Positions 34,340-44,582 of a stretch of DNA of 64,000 bases are shown here, in pieces. Below the pieces are notes generated by a model. That model saw only the letters and a program-made list of their open reading frames with translations. It was not told where the DNA came from and ran no database searches. Origin of the DNA: Elymus sibiricus (Eukaryota > Streptophyta > Magnoliopsida > Poales > Poaceae). Each line of letters starts with the position of its first letter. The stretch's first letter is position 1. The position numbers were made by a program, and so were the translations under genes. The DNA is taken from contig CM077676.1 of the NCBI GenBank assembly GCA_039707655.1, positions 376,530,114 through 376,594,113 of the forward strand, given 5' to 3'.

Positions 34340-35567
34340 GAAGACGGCCAGCTTAGCCACAGTAGCCGTACGGGCGCAACAGTGTGGCGTTCGGTGGCGG
34401 CCGGCGAGGGCGATTCCGGCGAGGGGAAGACTCTATAGCGGCTACGTGGATGGCGGGAAGGTCATCGGCGTGCGGGGACAAGGTACGGCTACGCGGTCGT
34501 CGCACTCCGACGCGACCCGTGCCTGACGACGCCGAAAGCGCGCGTTTGGCAGCGCTGGCCGCGTGGTCACCGTGTGCCTTGGTGCACACAGCGCGAGCTG
34601 GCCTGCCAAACCGTGTCTGGTGCGTCGACCCTAGGCCACGTAGTCTCTATATGCCCCTGAATCGGCTAGGTGCATCCTGAGGGGAAGGGTAGCATCAGCA
34701 ACAGTTCTGATCAGAAACTTAGGAGGGGTCGAGAGAAAAGATGAGTTGTGCGCCAAACCAAATGAGCTGTCTGGGGTGTTCTAGGTTGGAAGGACTACAT
34801 GCTGGAGGAATTTGGGTAACTTTTGTAAAGATTTGAGCATAGTTCATGTACAACTCACAATCTGGTCCAGAAACTTGGTGAGGTTGTTGCACTCACCTGG
34901 ATGCACTTCAGGAGTTGAAAATGGGTATTGGGAGGTTATTTGGTAGTATCAAGATGCTATAAAAATTTCATATCATTTGTACGTTATAAATGGTACCTCC
35001 TTCACAATGCTCCCCACTGGACAGAAGCTTGGGAGAATTTTATGGGGAAAATGGCTAAATGAAATGGGTCAAAATTTGGTGGAGGGCGTTTCTATAAGTA
35101 GGAGAATGTCCTGGATTAATTTCAGAATTTTTGGAGCAATATACAATATAGTTGCCTCACAAACTGAAATTATGACCAGAAACAAAGATTGGATGATGTG
35201 ATCACCATGGGCATGGAATCTCGAATATTTTCACATATCCAAGGTTCATATGGTCCAAAGAATTTATGAGAATTTTCCTGGAATTTTTGGGAAAGCAGAA
35301 ATATAGGTTGCTTCACAACCTAGAGCTCAAAGGATTATTCCTTTAATAGAAAAGAAATATTTTAATTGGAATAGAATTGAGATTGGGCAAGAATGGAAAT
35401 AGCATGACTTGAGAGAAGTTTTTGGAGGCTAGAGTTACTTGGGAAAAGAAAATGAAAATTATTCCCAAGTGTTAAGTCCATAGAGCCATTCAAAGCAAAA
35501 TCCAAGCCAAAAATCAAAAAGGGGTTTTTAAAAGAAAAGTTGGGAAAAACCAGGGTGTCACAGTGAG

Positions 35568-36259
35568 TATGAACACAAGTACAAGGAGCACTTTCTCCGG
35601 CAAGGTGCGGGAGGAGCAGCTACGCATGCAAGTTGTGTAAAGGATCGAGCCAACGATCCCTGTAAAAGTTGCGATGGCCCTCCTTTTATAGCTCAAGGGG
35701 TCACCACAGTAGCAAAACAGTCATTACAAGTGGATTAGATAGCAAACAGTGCTATCATACATAACTCTGCCAGTTTAGGACAAAAGCAATAAATGCACCG
35801 TTAGGTGTCGTGTGGAGGAGGAGCCCCGGCAAGGATTCTGCACCGCTTGCTCAGCTACCTTCTATTAACTTGACACACCTTCTGGACGGGTGTCATTAAA
35901 GGCAAATCTCCTTCCAGCATGCTGACACGTGCCCGACAAATCCCACCTAACTGCCTGCGGGCTCAACACCTCATCGATTAGCGACTAGCTACTCGATGAG
36001 GTGGAGCGCAAACAGCTAGCGAGAGCTTGCCGGCACGGAGCTTGCCGGGCCTTCAGCTTGCCGGCTCGGCCTTGCCGGCAAAGGTTATTTTTGGTGTATA
36101 TAACTTGATGCTTCGTCTTGATCTACTCTCTAGTGGCTTCTGCAACTGGGTCTTGAATCTTGATGTTTGGCGGTTTCCGGCAAGCCTTGGCCGGCAGGGA
36201 AGCCGCTACTGTCTGTGCATAAGTCAGGGTATAAAATACCCATGTTCTATACACCGACA
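35568..36259 (-). repeat. 5' LTR of gypsy element A, outer (5') segment
   Basis: Continuation of 5611-5776 across the LARD-like insertion; starts (minus) TGTCGGTGTATAGAAC at 36259. TATAAAA on the minus strand at 35684-35690 is the probable promoter. Rich in GCCGGC/TTGCCGG words near 36020-36200. The ORF at 36027-36347 runs across the LTR border and is spurious. Confidence 0.85.
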
Positions 36260-36332
36260 GAAATACTTATCTCTACTATACTGCATCATCCTCTCCTCTT
36301 TGGGGAAATACCAACGCACACTACAAGTAGCA
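36260..36332 (+). repeat. 3'-terminal remnant of an Athila-like LTR
   Basis: GAAATACTTATCTCTACTAT to ACAAGTAGCA, the same last ~73 bp as the LTRs of element C (compare 44303-44375). The remainder should lie left of the window, on the far side of gypsy A. It separates gypsy A from gypsy B. Confidence 0.85.
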
Positions 36333-36433
36333 TCAGGGGCCTCCTGAGGAGGGCCCTCGGCAGGTGATGGTGTGGCCTCGGCAGGCGCTGATGCGGACTC
36401 AGCAGGCTTCTTCTGGATGCAGACGCGCTCCTC

Positions 36434-37500
36434 TCATACCGCCACCAACGCCACGCTGGCCATTTGGGGGGTGGCCACCAAGTACAGGAGCAGGGGCTCG
36501 CGAGAGCAGGGCGCGACCATGATGGGCGGGCTCGTTAGGTACCTCTTGAGGTCCTCGAAGGCGGCATCAGCCTCGGGAGTCCACTTGAAGGTGCCAGACC
36601 TCTTCATGAGCTTGAAGAATGGCAGGGCTCGCTCGCCGAACTTGGAGATGAAGCGCCCAAGCGAGGCCATGCATCCCGCCAGGTGTTGCATTTGCTTGAG
36701 GTTCTAGGGAGGGCGCATCCTCTCGATGGCCTTGATCTTCTCAGGGTTCGCCTCGATTTCGCGGTGGGAGACCAGGAAGCCCAGCAGCTTGCCGAAGGGG
36801 ACTCCGAAGACGCACTTGTCCGGGTTGTGCTTGAGGTTGACCTTGCGCAGGTTGGAGAACATTTCCTCGAGGTCCGCGATGAGGGACCAGGCCTCACGCG
36901 TCTTGACAACGATGTCGTCGATGTAAGCCTTCACGTTTCTTCCCATCTGAGGCCCCAGGGCAATGCACATCAGCCTCTGGAAGGTGGCTCCGACACTCCT
37001 CAGGCAGAAGGGCATGCAGATGTAGCAGTATATCCTGCTGGGGGTGATGAAGGCTGTTTTCTCCGCATCTTCCGCCGCCATCTTGATCTGGTGGTAGCCT
37101 GAGAAGGCGTCTAGGAAGCACAGCAGCTCACACCCGGCGGTGGAGTCCACAATCTGGTCGATACGGGGCAGCGGAAAAGGATTTTGAGGGCAGGATTTGT
37201 TGAGGCCCGTGAAGTGACGCACATTCGCTCTTTGTCGCCTTTCTTGGGAACCACGACTGGGTTGGCAAGCCATTCGGGATGGCGCACCTCGCGGATGACT
37301 CCAGCTTCTTGTAGTTTCTGAACTTCTTGGATGATGAATTCTTGCTTCTCTGGCGCTTGGCGCCGTGCCTTCTGTTTCATGGGGCGTGCGTTGGGGCACA
37401 CCGCTAAGTGGTGCTCGATCACCTCCCCCGGCACACCAGATAAATCAGATGGTGTCCAAGCAAACACATCCGCATTTGCCCGAAGGAAGGTGGTGAGCAC
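36434..37500 (-). pseudogene. pol: Reverse transcriptase / RNase H start of gypsy element B (decayed)
   Basis: Minus strand: GVPGEVIEHHLAVCPNARP leader, WLANPVVVPKKGD, then PFPLPRIDQIVDSTAGC, YIDDIVVK catalytic box (36914-36925), CVFGVPFGKLLGF, and ALPFFKLMKRSGTFKW entering RNase H. Lesions: a frameshifting deletion near 37230 that removes the C-I-D-Y block, and a TAG at 36704-36706. It runs out near the retrotransposon border at 36333. Confidence 0.83.
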
Positions 37501-38212
37501 GCTTTCCTATGCAGGAGAGAGCCGGTGCCGATGGTGAAGGCAGGGCCTGAGCCGCTGCCGTCCACCGACACCTTCTTCGTTTCGGCGCGGTCCTGAGAGA
37601 ACAACTGCTTCTTCTTCACGGGTGCGGCCTCGGGAGGCTCAACGGCGTCCTCGTCGGTGGGGTAAGCGGTGGTAGCAGCCTTGTAGGCATGGTCGAGGGA
37701 GCAGGCTGCGTCGTTCTCGTCGCAGTGGACTGTGATGATGCCGCTGCAGCCCGACATCTTGAGGACATTGTAGGTGCGATGGGTCGCCGCCATGAACTTG
37801 GCGAGCGCTGGGTAGCCCAGGATGGCGTTGTAGGGCAGGCCAATGTGCGCACGTCGAAGTCGATGAGCTCAGTGTGGTAGTTCTTGCGGGTGCCAAAGGT
37901 AATGAGAAGGCGCACTTGCCCCAGAGGTAGCGTGGAACCATCTGTCACACCTGAGAAGGGCCTCGTTGGCATCAACTGCTCGTAGGGCACCTGGAGCCGC
38001 TCGAAGGTCTCGATGGAGATCACGTTGAGGCCTGCGCCCCCGTCGATGAGCGTCTTGGTGATGGCGATGTTGCTGATGGTGGGAGTGCACAGCATGGGGA
38101 TATTGCCCACAGAGCTCGTGGACTTGGGGTGGTCCTTGGAGTCGAAGGTGATTGCGTACTGCGACCACTTGAGGGGCTGGGAAGCCTCACACCTCGGGAG
38201 GGCGGCGTTCAC
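37501..38212 (-). pseudogene. pol: Aspartic protease region of gypsy element B
   Basis: Minus strand from 38212: QPLKWSQYAITFDSKDHPKS, then KTLIDGGAGLNVIS (protease active site with DGGAG), then PLGQVRLLITFGT. A frameshift near 37840 moves the rest into another frame (KFMAATHRTYNVLKMSGCSG continues at about 37793). The plus-strand frame 38129-39274 is an antisense shadow. Confidence 0.8.
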
Positions 38213-38850
38213 CTCGCGAGAGAACTGCTTGAAGTGGCGGTTGGATGCGGGGGCCTATGCCCCGCCAAGGATGCAAGCCACTCCGCGAGGCTCCTGGTAG
38301 CCCCCAGCACCCTCGTTCCTTCGAGGCGGCGGCGGCAGCGGCGGCAGGGAGGCGTTGGCCTGAGGGTTGGCCTGCCGAGGCTGGTCACGCCAGCCCTACC
38401 GGAAGTTGCCATTGTTGTTGCGGTCTCCCCAGCGGTTGCCATTGCGGCCGCCTCCGCGGCTGGCACCGTGATCGTTGCGGATGCCGCGGCGACCCAGGCG
38501 CTCGTCGCGAAGCAGCTTGAGCTCGTGGCAGTCCTCAGTGCTGTGGGAGTGCATGTTGTGGTAGGCGCAAAGAGGGTGGCTGTCCTTCTTGGGCTCGTCA
38601 CGCTCACGGCCGCACTTCTGCTTGGGCTCCGCCGCAAGCACGGTAGGGCCCTTGCGCTTGGCGTCCTTGTTCTTGGCCTTGGCTGCGTCTGGCGCCGCGT
38701 CGAGGTCGTTGTGGGTGAAGGGACAGCCTTCTTCCACCTTGGCGCACCTGTCGGTGAGGTCGAACAGCTCAACCACGGAGTCAAGCTCGTCGTTGATGGT
38801 GAGCTTCTCGCGCATCCGGACGTCCGCGACGCTGGAGGAGAACGAGGAGC
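38213..38850 (-). pseudogene. gag: Gag C-terminal part of gypsy element B, N-terminus deleted
   Basis: Minus strand from about 38850: DVRMREKLTINDELDSVVEL, LTDRCAKVEEG, a Lys-rich segment, then the knuckle-like CAYHNMHSHSTEDCHELK, followed by an Arg/Gly/Asn-rich RNA-binding tail. The capsid domain that should precede it is missing. Confidence 0.78.
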
Positions 38851-38868
38851 CCTTCCTGGCGCTCCAAA

Positions 38869-39768
38869 TGTCGGAATCGGGGCTCTGGGGAGTCTGGTTC
38901 GAACACTAGGGGCAAGCTCATTCCTACCGGCTCAACGTCGACCATGGCGAGGCTACGGCGAGAGTGCGCTAGCGCGGGGCACGACAAAGGACACAATAGC
39001 TACCCAGGTTCGGGCCACCTTGCGGTGTAAAACCCAACTCCTGCTTTGTGTTTGGGATTATTGTGGCAAGACAGCTCTCGCATACAAGGTAGGAGACAAT
39101 GGAACCGATCCTTCACTACGGTGGCAGCACTGCCCCTTTTATAGCCGCCTTGGCCCTCTTCCCCTGAAAATCTTGGCGGTAAGGGTAGCTACACAACGGC
39201 GGTTTCAAGGGGGACAGGCGCCCAGGCTTATCCTGACCAAAGGTGGTCTTCGCCTGCAAAGGTGTTATCCATGACGCGCCGGTGGGCTCGGTGATGACCT
39301 CCACCCTGCGCGCCTTGTTGTCCCAGTCTTCTTTCACCAAATGGGCAGGCTTTGGGACTTGCTTTGGGGATGGACAGCCAGCGCTGCCCCCTTAGCACCA
39401 AAGAGGAAATCCTCTCTGTCCGCGCCCGCTGGTACGGCTCCTGCCGCTGTTCGTCGCCACGCGCGTCAGCACGTGGTGGGCGCAGGACCGCGCGGCTGGT
39501 GTCAGGCTTGGGTGGTCTCGGGTGGCTGCCTCGGGGGGCCGCCTCGGGAGGCCGCCTCGCGAGGGGGCCTCGCGAGGCTACTTGCTCCTGCTGCTGCTAA
39601 GTCTTGGTGGTTCATCCCTCGCGGAGAGGTACTCGTGAGGCTGGCGCCTCGCGAGGTGTCTTGCTTCACGGCGCCCATGACTGGGCCGCCTCTTGAGCCT
39701 TCGCCAGGCGTTGCTTCCTGGGCCGTAGGCAGACAGGCCGGGGTACCCCGGTTCCCACTGGCCCGACA
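38869..39768 (-). repeat. 5' LTR of gypsy element B (900 bp)
   Basis: Minus strand TGTCGGGCCAGTGGG to CCCCGATTCCGACA. TATAAAA on the minus strand at 39137-39143. The motif TACCCAGGTTCGGGCCACC at 39001-39019 is shared with the LTR of element A. Several CCTCGCGAGG palindromes lie at 39545-39655. Confidence 0.83.
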
Positions 39769-40840
39769 GTATCTATAATAAAAATCACATTACATACATA
39801 ATTGAAAAATGTTAAACGTGTATACAGAAAATGTTTATCACGTATACGAAAAATGTATACAAAAAAGTGTATGAAATAATTTGATTATGTATTTTTAAAA
39901 AATTGATCAAGCATTTGGAAAAAAATTGTTGAACAAGTGTTTGAAAAATGTTAATAAAGCATTTGGAAAATGTTAAATATGTATAGAAACAATGTTGACC
40001 ATGTATTAAGAAAATGATGAATTTTTTTATCATGTATATAAAAATGTTGATCAAGCATTTGAAAAAAAATGTTGAACAACTGTTTGAAAAATGTTAATCA
40101 AGCATTTGAAAAATGTGTAATGTGTATAGATTTTTTTTGACCATGTACTAAAAAATGATGAATTTGTTTGATCATGTAAATAATTTTTTTAATCATGCAT
40201 TTGAAAAAAAAGTTAAACAAGTATTTGAATAATGTTACTCAAGCATTTGAAAAATGTTAAATGCGTATAGAAAAAATGTTGACCATGTATTAAACAAATG
40301 ATGAATTTTTTTGATCATGTATATAAAAATGTTAATCAAGCAATTATAAAATGTTAAGCAAGTATTTAAAAAATATTAAATGTGTATAGAAAAAATATTC
40401 ACCATATATTAAAAATGTTTAACGTGTATTTGAAAAATGTTGACCGTGTATTAAAAAAGTGTTCAAAAACATGTATTTATGAAAAATATAGATTGTGTAT
40501 TTGAAAAATGCTCAATGTGTATCAAAGAAATGTTTCATGTGTACACTAAAAATGGTTATTGTGTACTGAGAAAACCTACGTGAAACAAAAGAAAAATGAA
40601 GAAAACCAAAAGAAAACAAAAAAATAAACAAATAAACCCAAGTAAAACCAAAAAAAGAAAACCGAAGTATAATGAAGAAAACCGATGAAAAAAAGAAAGA
40701 AAATCGTAGTATAACAAAGAAAAAGAAAAACCGATGAAGAAATAAAGAAAATCGCAGAAAAACAAAACAAAACGAAAGGAAAAACCGAAGTGAAGAACCG
40801 ACGAAGAAAACAGGAGCAAGAACGAATGGGCCTAGCCCAG
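39769..40840. repeat. AT-rich degenerate tandem repeat with A-rich tail
   Basis: Short words such as AAGCATTTGAAAAATGTTAA and GTTGACCATGTATTAA recur. The GTTGACC marker at about 39994, 40137 and 40278 shows a larger period of about 142 bp. From 40575 to 40820 the sequence is nearly all A with G and C (GAAAACC words). Minus-strand frames of 87-116 codons here are Phe/Leu runs produced by this bias. Confidence 0.65.
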
Positions 40841-40953
40841 TACTGTAGCGAGTGGGGGGCATCCTTCAGCGAGAGCTCCTTACATCTCACTTAATGCGAG
40901 ACATAGCTCTCGCGTACGGTGAGACGAAGAAGATCGACCTCGACCATCGTCTC
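40841..40953. other. Short unassigned stretch
   Basis: Moderate-GC sequence between the AT-rich repeat and the putative hAT-like element. Nothing recognised. Confidence 0.3.
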
Positions 40954-41878
40954 CAGGGCTGGCCCACAGGTTGGGCAAAAGGGGCCACCACCCTGGGCCC
41001 CAAGAGGATCAATGCCCAAGATTTTAAATTGTACGTGTTAGTTATAACTATACTACTATATATTATTGAATTCATAAAATAATATTCTATATTTAGAGAA
41101 ACACATGTTCATATCACACACTAACAGTCTTTCTCTCATTTGCATCCTAGCTATATGTCATAATAACTTGATATACATGTTAAATTAATGTGCAGCTCTT
41201 CGTGTGAGAAAACTAACATGAGCTCTCATGTACACCAAGTTAAACCAAGTGCATTCTAGATGAGCATATCAAATAACCTAATCTTATGCACAAGAATAGA
41301 ATCAACAACATTTTATGTTCTTTGATTATTACAATAGAAATGATATTGTAAATATAAGAAAAAACATGGACATGTTATCCAATGGACCCAAGTTGCGAAA
41401 AGAATCCCATATCCAAGAAGTTTCTATAGATATGCTTACCTAGTTTTGCACTATAAACTATTATTAAGATATTTGTTAGAGTGTACGATTTAGAATTCTC
41501 TATCATGATATTTAATGATAGTAAAATATATATGAACACACCCACATACATGCAAATATATACTTTTACAATATATAATTTGTTCAATATTCAAAAAAGA
41601 TCTCTTACAATGTACAATTTGAATATAGTGAAAGAAAATTTCCGATGACATACATTATATTTGTATAACAACTCACACTATAATGACTATTTTGCAACAT
41701 TATTATTTGGTTTACCATGATAAATAAGTAGTAGAAAATTATGCTCATTGAAACTATATTATGATACTTTTGGCCACAAAACTATAGTATGGTACAATTT
41801 ATTTATTAATTATAAAAATTTGGTATAAACTTTTATTTTAACTTGCCCCAAGTACAAAATATTCTGGGACCGGCCCTG
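40954..41878. mobile_element. Possible non-autonomous hAT-type element
   Basis: Imperfect inverted ends: left CAGGGCTGGCCCA, right the inverse complement of CAGGGCCGGTCCCA, like plant hAT termini. Both ends have a nearby GGCCCC/TTGCCCC box. The 925-bp interior is AT-rich and non-coding. I could not find an 8-bp TSD (flanks ATCGTCTC and CAGGGCGG), so the call rests on the ends only. Confidence 0.42.
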
Positions 41879-42813
41879 CAGGGCGGCGACTGTGGAACAT
41901 ACGCCCAAACAGACAGGTGAGCGCGAAGGAGAGGGTCGTCAGCCCTCCAGCCCAGCACCCGGCGGTGTGCCAGGCAAAGCCGGGCACCAGCCCAGAGACA
42001 CACAGCTCCATGGTGACTCCGGACTAAAGAATGGCCATCTCGCCGTCTGGCTAGGAGGAGGGAGGGAGTGGCTAGCTCTCGATCTCTCGCTAAGCTTGTG
42101 GATTGCTTGGTCTTGCTGTGCGGTGCAACTTAGCTGCGTTTGATCTGATATAAATAGGGGCAAGCCCGATGCCCCGGTCAAGCCGGTCTCTAGTCCTACT
42201 CGATGCACTTCCATGATTGCTTCTTCGCCTCTCTTTTGACCGTATATGTAGCCCGGTGAATCCCACGATACAATGGTATGGCCGCGACTCCAGGAGGCCA
42301 GTCACACAACATGATTCACGTGGTCAAAAATGTTGCGATTGCCTATGGCTCGCCTTTTTGAGAAATCACCCCAAGTTTTATTAGATAATAAATAATGGTA
42401 ATGTTCATAGGTTAAAAAGAATTGGATGGTACAAGCACATATGCCCGTGTGTTGCAACAGGAGAAAAAAAATAGTGTGCATTAATTTAATGAGAATTATA
42501 TGTGCATGCAACATAAACTTGTGTAGAGAAGGAACATTTAGATCCTGAGTTTCGCCGCGTGTGAAGTAATCAATCCACTATTTTTTTCGTTTATTGATCG
42601 AAGAGATTATGAAGTTCGAACATTTAGGTCCGTTCATTGATCGAGCTCACGTAGAGTTAATTCCGTTTTTCAACAAATTCATGATGCTTTTCAAGCTAGC
42701 TCACGTACCAATACATCCATCCTTCGTCCAACTTAATCCATCCATCCTTCATCCAGCTTACTACGTGTAGTTTTGCACACATATATAAGTTGGTATGATT
42801 GTATGTAAAGGAG
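41879..42813. other. Unassigned sequence left of element C
   Basis: GC-rich to about 42300, AT-rich afterwards. Short frames up to 91 codons show no family likeness. Near 42441-42461 is a GCCCGTGTGTTGCAACAGG word of a kind often seen in grass repeats. Before element C inserted, this was continuous with 49743 onward. Confidence 0.4.
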
Positions 42814-44375
42814 TGATACGTCTCCAACGTATCTATAATTTTTTATTGTTCCATGCTATTATAGTATCAATCTTGGATGTTTTATATGCAATAATATGCT
42901 ATTTTATATCATTTTTTGGGACTAACCTATTAACCTAGTGCCCAGTGCCAGTTGTTGTTTTCTGCTTGTTTTTGGTTTTTTAGGAAATCAGTACCAAACG
43001 AAGTCCAAATGCCACAAAACTTTTTGTCGATTTTTTCTGGACAAAAGGGACCCTGGAAGCTTCGGGAGGAGGCCAGAAGCCTCACGAGGAGGTGACAAGG
43101 CAACAGGGCGCGCCTCCTGGGACCGCGCCCTGATGCCTTGTGGGCCCCTCCTGGCTCCGTTTGACCTAATTCCACTTCTATAAATTCTCAAATATTGGGA
43201 AACCAATAGAGAGCCACCTCGAATAACTTTTCCGCCGCCGCAAGCCTCTGTTCTTCCGTGATCCCATCTGGAGGCCTTTTCCGGTACTCTGCCGGAGGGG
43301 GAATCGATCATGGAGGGCTTCTACATCAACCTTGCTGCCCTTCCGATGATGTGTGAGTAGTTTACCACAGACCTACGGGTCCATAGCTAGTAGCTAGATG
43401 GCTTCTTCTCTCTTTTTGATCTTCAATACAATGTTCTCCTCGATCTCCTTGGAGTTCTATTCGATGTAATCTTCTTTTGCGGTGTGTTTGTTGGGATCCG
43501 ATGAATTGTGGATTTATGATAAGATTATTCATGAGAAATATTTGAGTCTTTTCTGAACTTATTTATGCATGATTGTTATAGCTTTGTATTTCTCTCCGAT
43601 CTATCCGTTTGGTTTGGCCAACTAGATTGATTTATCTTGCAATGGGAGAGGTGCTTTGTGATGGGTTCAATCTTGCGGTGTTCTATATCCCAGTGACAGA
43701 AAGTGACAAGACACGTATTTGTATTGTTGCCATTAAGGATAAAAATATGGGGTTTAATCATAGTGCTTGAGTTTACTTTGTCTACATCATGTCATGTTGC
43801 TTAAGGCGTTACTCTGTTTTCATTAACTTAATACCCTAGATGCATGCTGGATAGCGGTCGATGGGTGGAGTAATAGTAGTAGATGCAGGCAGGATTCGGT
43901 CTACTTGTCTCGGACGTGATGCATATATACATGATCATTTCCTTGATTATCGTCATAACTATGCACTTTTCTATCAATTGCCCAACAGTAATTTGTTTAC
44001 CCACCGTATGCTATGTGTTCGAGAGAGAAGCCTCTAGTGAAAACTATGGCCCCCGGGTCTACTTTTATCATATCTTAAAATACGAAAATACCTTGCTGCA
44101 ATTTTATTTCCTTTATTTTATTTTGCAATTTACTTTTCTATCTATCACTATCAGAATTAATCCTTGCAACTAACTGCCAAGGGGATTGACAACCCTCTTG
44201 TTTGCGTTGGGTGCAAGTATTTGCTTTTGTGTGTGTAGGTGCTGCTAACGAGGTTCTGTGTGGTTCTCCTACTAAATTGATAACCTTGGTTCTTAACTAA
44301 GGGAAATACTTATCTCTACTATACTGCATCATCCTCTCCTCTTCGGGGAAATCCCAACGCAGTTCACAAGTAGCA
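42814..44375 (+). repeat. 5' LTR of element C
   Basis: 1562 bp, TGATACGTCTCCAACGTATC to ACAAGTAGCA. The first 20 bases contain the hairpin GATACGT-CTCCA-ACGTATC. Equal in length to the 3' LTR; most mismatches are in the first 370 bp. Confidence 0.93.
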
Positions 44376-44386
44376 GGAAGAATTTC

Positions 44387-44404
44387 TGGCGCCATTGCCG
44401 GGGA
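44387..44404 (+). other. Primer binding site of element C
   Basis: TGGCGCCATTGCCGGGGA, 11 bp after the LTR end, the usual form in grass Athila-like elements. Confidence 0.85.
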
Positions 44405-44582
44405 GACATCACCAAAACCTCTCAAGTACCTGCACATAAACTATCATCAACTTGCTCTTATTTTCATTTGCCTTTTATTCACATTTGCCTCTCGTTTTCA
44501 TCTCCCCCACTTCTAAAACAATTTTACAAGAATACAAACATATTTTTGTTTGCTTGTTTACTAGTTTGCTTGCTTTGTCATT

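Larger units (their letters stand above)
5777..35562 (-). mobile_element. Outer LARD-like non-autonomous LTR retrotransposon, minus orientation
   Basis: On the minus strand the LTRs read TGTGACACCC to GGGTGCCACA. A perfect TSD GTGAG flanks the whole (5772-5776 and 35563-35567). Order in its own orientation: 5' LTR 35562-24209 (holding the CACTA), primer site 24204-24193, internal domain 24208-22344 plus 10985-9461 (split by the inner element), polypurine tract near 9474-9461, 3' LTR 9460-5777. Without insertions the LTRs are about 3.7 kb and the internal domain about 3.4 kb. There is no protease, reverse transcriptase or integrase, which fits large retrotransposon derivatives such as the Sukkula type. 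Family identity was not verified. Confidence 0.88.
24209..35562 (-). repeat. 5' LTR of the outer LARD-like element, split by a CACTA transposon
   Basis: Own sequence is 24209-26723 and 34343-35562, about 3735 bp without the CACTA and one GAA copy. It parallels 5777-9460 throughout, with small indels: an extra 12-13 bp near 25800 and about 34 bp near 34480. TATA box at 26574-26580. Open frames at 26047-26840 and 34384-34680 match those of the other LTR and are not genes. Confidence 0.88.
1..36259 (-). mobile_element. Gypsy-type LTR retrotransposon A, interrupted; 3' part lies left of the window
   Basis: Own sequence occupies 1-835, 2403-5776 and 35568-36259; the rest is later insertions. Reading on the minus strand it has a 5' LTR, a primer binding site, gag, an aspartic-protease region and reverse transcriptase, in the usual gypsy order. 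The pol C-terminus and the 3' LTR must lie beyond position 1. The bases next to its LTR start on the right are GAAAT (36260-36264), which should reappear left of the window as its TSD. It sits inside an older Athila-like LTR (remnant 36260-36332). All visible coding lesions are nonsense codons or insertions. Confidence 0.85.
36333..39768 (-). mobile_element. Gypsy-type LTR retrotransposon B, truncated and internally deleted
   Basis: Minus orientation: 5' LTR 39768-38869, a shortened gag, protease region and reverse transcriptase, then a break at the Athila-like LTR. It is a distinct relative of A: same domain order and DGGAG protease, different LTR. Between the primer site (about 38868) and recognisable mid-gag there are only about 50 bp, so the gag start has been deleted. 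Confidence 0.83.

Noticed and set aside
38129..39274. 381-codon plus-strand frame, the second longest in the window
   Set aside because: Antisense to gypsy B gag/protease and running through its LTR; GC-rich codon bias makes such shadows long.
40512..40890. Phe/Leu-rich minus-strand frames that look like membrane proteins
   Set aside because: They translate an A-rich low-complexity strand; several overlapping frames look alike, typical of biased sequence.
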